A stretch of 64,000 bases of DNA from Halichondria panicea (taxonomy: Eukaryota > Porifera > Demospongiae > Suberitida > Halichondriidae), in assembly GCF_963675165.1 (NCBI RefSeq), contig NC_087377.1:2944978-3008977 (forward strand), read 5' to 3'. How positions within the stretch are numbered: position 1 is the first letter of the stretch; each line of letters opens with the position of its first letter. The notes beneath the pieces are model-generated. The model ran no database searches. It was not told the DNA's origin and worked only from the letters and a program-made list of their open reading frames with translations. A program made the translations under genes and the position numbers. Positions 63,401 through 64,000 of the stretch are shown here, piece after piece.

Positions 63401-64000
63401 CTGAGAGGATTTGAGAGAGCGTTTCTCTATTTGTGTACGTTGAATCGTATGGTGTGATCTTGTCATATCCTCGTTCGTAGGAGATTTGACACATGTCGTC
63501 GAAGTCTTTGTCCAGTCGAAAGAATACCAGGAAAATCCCTGGACCTTTGTTTAAAAATGGAAACATCTCCACGAATCCAGGCTGCCCACCTATATCGACC
63601 AGATTGAGAAGGAATTTGTTCAGCAGCTCTTTACTGTACTCTCCTGAACTCACAATACTCCGGAGTCTCGAGACAACCTTTCCAACATCTACAGTATTTG
63701 GTGTTGGTCCAGGTATTGGTGATACCGTTTCCTTGGGTACAATAGCAGCTTCACCGATCTTGAGTTGAGTTTGCTTCTTTGTGTCAGTGGTTTCTCGTGT
63801 GGGCTGTTCCTTAGGTGGACTAGTATTGCTGACAGTGCTGTCTTCAATAGGTTCACAGGACATAAGGTAAGAGAAGATAAACTGTGTTTCTTCCTCTAGA
63901 CTTGAAGATGCTTTAAATTCAAGCTTTGTTCCAGATTTGTCCACAAAGACCAATACTTGTTCATACTCGGCTAGTAATGTACTGCAACGTTTCCTTTGAT
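59551..64000 (-). CDS. Roc-COR protein with two death domains, 5' part off right edge
   Basis: Seven exons: 61779-64000 (continues), 61377-61617, 61160-61284, 60712-60867, 60404-60353 (listed high to low), 60086-60198 and 59551-59736, all joining in phase; about 1030 aa visible, stop TGA 59551-59553. Domains: Roc GTPase without its P-loop (off the edge) but with LVDIGGQPG (switch II) and GTFKDK (G4-like); COR with VICDPQVVFNSLSVLV and VPVGIFCAMISELV; a beta-rich exon; then two death domains. Roc-COR proteins are GTP-dependent switches, and Roc-COR-death is the tail of DAPK1. The left gene gives the likely missing N terminus (ankyrin plus P-loop). Expected in the cytosol. The nearest downstream gene is the WW-PARP on the same strand. 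Confidence 0.85.
60425..60634. mobile_element. CCGTA-type MITE in an intron of the Roc-COR-death gene
   Basis: TA-flanked, left TCGTACTACTAGATTGTTTG, right ATATTCTAGTAATACGG. 210 bp. Carries TTCGCAA motifs instead of TTTCGTGG. Confidence 0.65.
60712..61284 (-). CDS. First death domain (two exons)
   Basis: Exon 61160-61284 gives FADVKEVIKEIRSDWYSLAI then ELDIDYATRK; exon 60712-60867 gives SLEKDYRWVEPCFEAMLTHW, SWSALVRALESPAIARGDIA and TTIK. The W..La.eL.i, F..ML..W and sW..Lv.AL pattern is a death domain, split by an intron between helices 2 and 3 just as in the second one. Confidence 0.82.
61377..61617 (-). CDS. Beta-rich exon, possible Ig-like fold
   Basis: EVSVGDDVILFALPFASDRE, LSFEWSKRRPRIRGTENELE and HFKGFISCKISKNQKHFFTV. 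VGDDVIL...FEW...GFISC has the rhythm of an Ig domain but lacks the first cysteine. A fragment of the same exon type is found at 27361-27418. Confidence 0.7.
61779..64000 (-). CDS. Large Roc-COR exon
   Basis: 2222 bp with no stop. From the right edge: QRKRCSTLLAEYEQVLVFVD, a low-complexity Ser-Thr-Pro linker, LLNLVDIGGQPGFVEMFPFL, then GPGIFLVFFRLDKDFDDMCQ and VATLIGTFKDKL (Roc), a Lys-Glu-rich stretch, RIRPQQLLFGAVLRK and LDRYVGSLIYHPEI...VICDPQ (COR), and a Cys-rich end FDCYCGKHEDGSKLCLL...PCFKCTS that may bind zinc. The donor is GAA/GTAAGT. Confidence 0.88.

Overview
The window looks like nuclear DNA of a demosponge, most like Amphimedon. It is AT-rich, has small phase-matched exons in large introns, carries metazoan death, ankyrin, ZU5, Roc-COR, WW and PARP modules, and is packed with nested mobile elements. 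The species is inferred from gene style only; no search was run. All gene models were joined by eye from splice sites, reading phase and domain logic.

Layout. (1) 1-21.8 kb, minus strand: an ankyrin-repeat gene of six phase-compatible exons ending in a Walker A exon (GPSGIGKTT) that runs off the left edge. (2) 25.5-37.1 kb, plus strand and divergent from gene 1: a nine-exon gene with a short PIP-box-like N terminus, a death domain, a ZU5 domain and a possible UPA-like tail. (3) 38-51.5 kb: mostly repeats, with interstitial telomere-like DNA, an AT-rich satellite, two 5'-truncated LINE copies with a putative restriction-like endonuclease end, a 674-bp TG tract, and a transmembrane exon pair from a decayed or partial receptor-like gene. 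(4) 52.0-56.3 kb, minus strand: a gene with five WW exons on a tandem unit of about 412 bp, followed by a PARP catalytic exon. (5) 59.55 kb to the right edge, minus strand: the C-terminal part of a Roc-COR protein with two death domains. The last 42 bases of the window match the first 42 with one mismatch, so genes 1 and 5 are close paralogues cut at the same place. Overlaid, they suggest an ankyrin-Roc-COR-death protein, an arrangement like DAPK without its kinase.

How the genes may work together (inference): the death, ZU5 and Roc-COR-death proteins fit intracellular signalling of the apoptosis or innate-immune kind, and a WW-PARP would recruit a mono-ADP-ribosyltransferase to proline-rich partners. 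Nothing here shows that they interact.

Mobile elements fill most of the rest. Families recognised by their ends and target duplications are: pogo/Tigger-like (TA), a CCGTA-ended MITE group (TA), a Mutator-like family with long inverted repeats and 9-bp duplications, piggyBac-like elements (TTAA), a PIF/Harbinger-like MITE (TTA), a CAGGGGCG-ended family with 5-bp duplications, and a group with a terminal hairpin, a CCCTCG-type loop and apparently no target duplication. Several insertions have an empty-site copy in the same window, so their boundaries can be read to the base.
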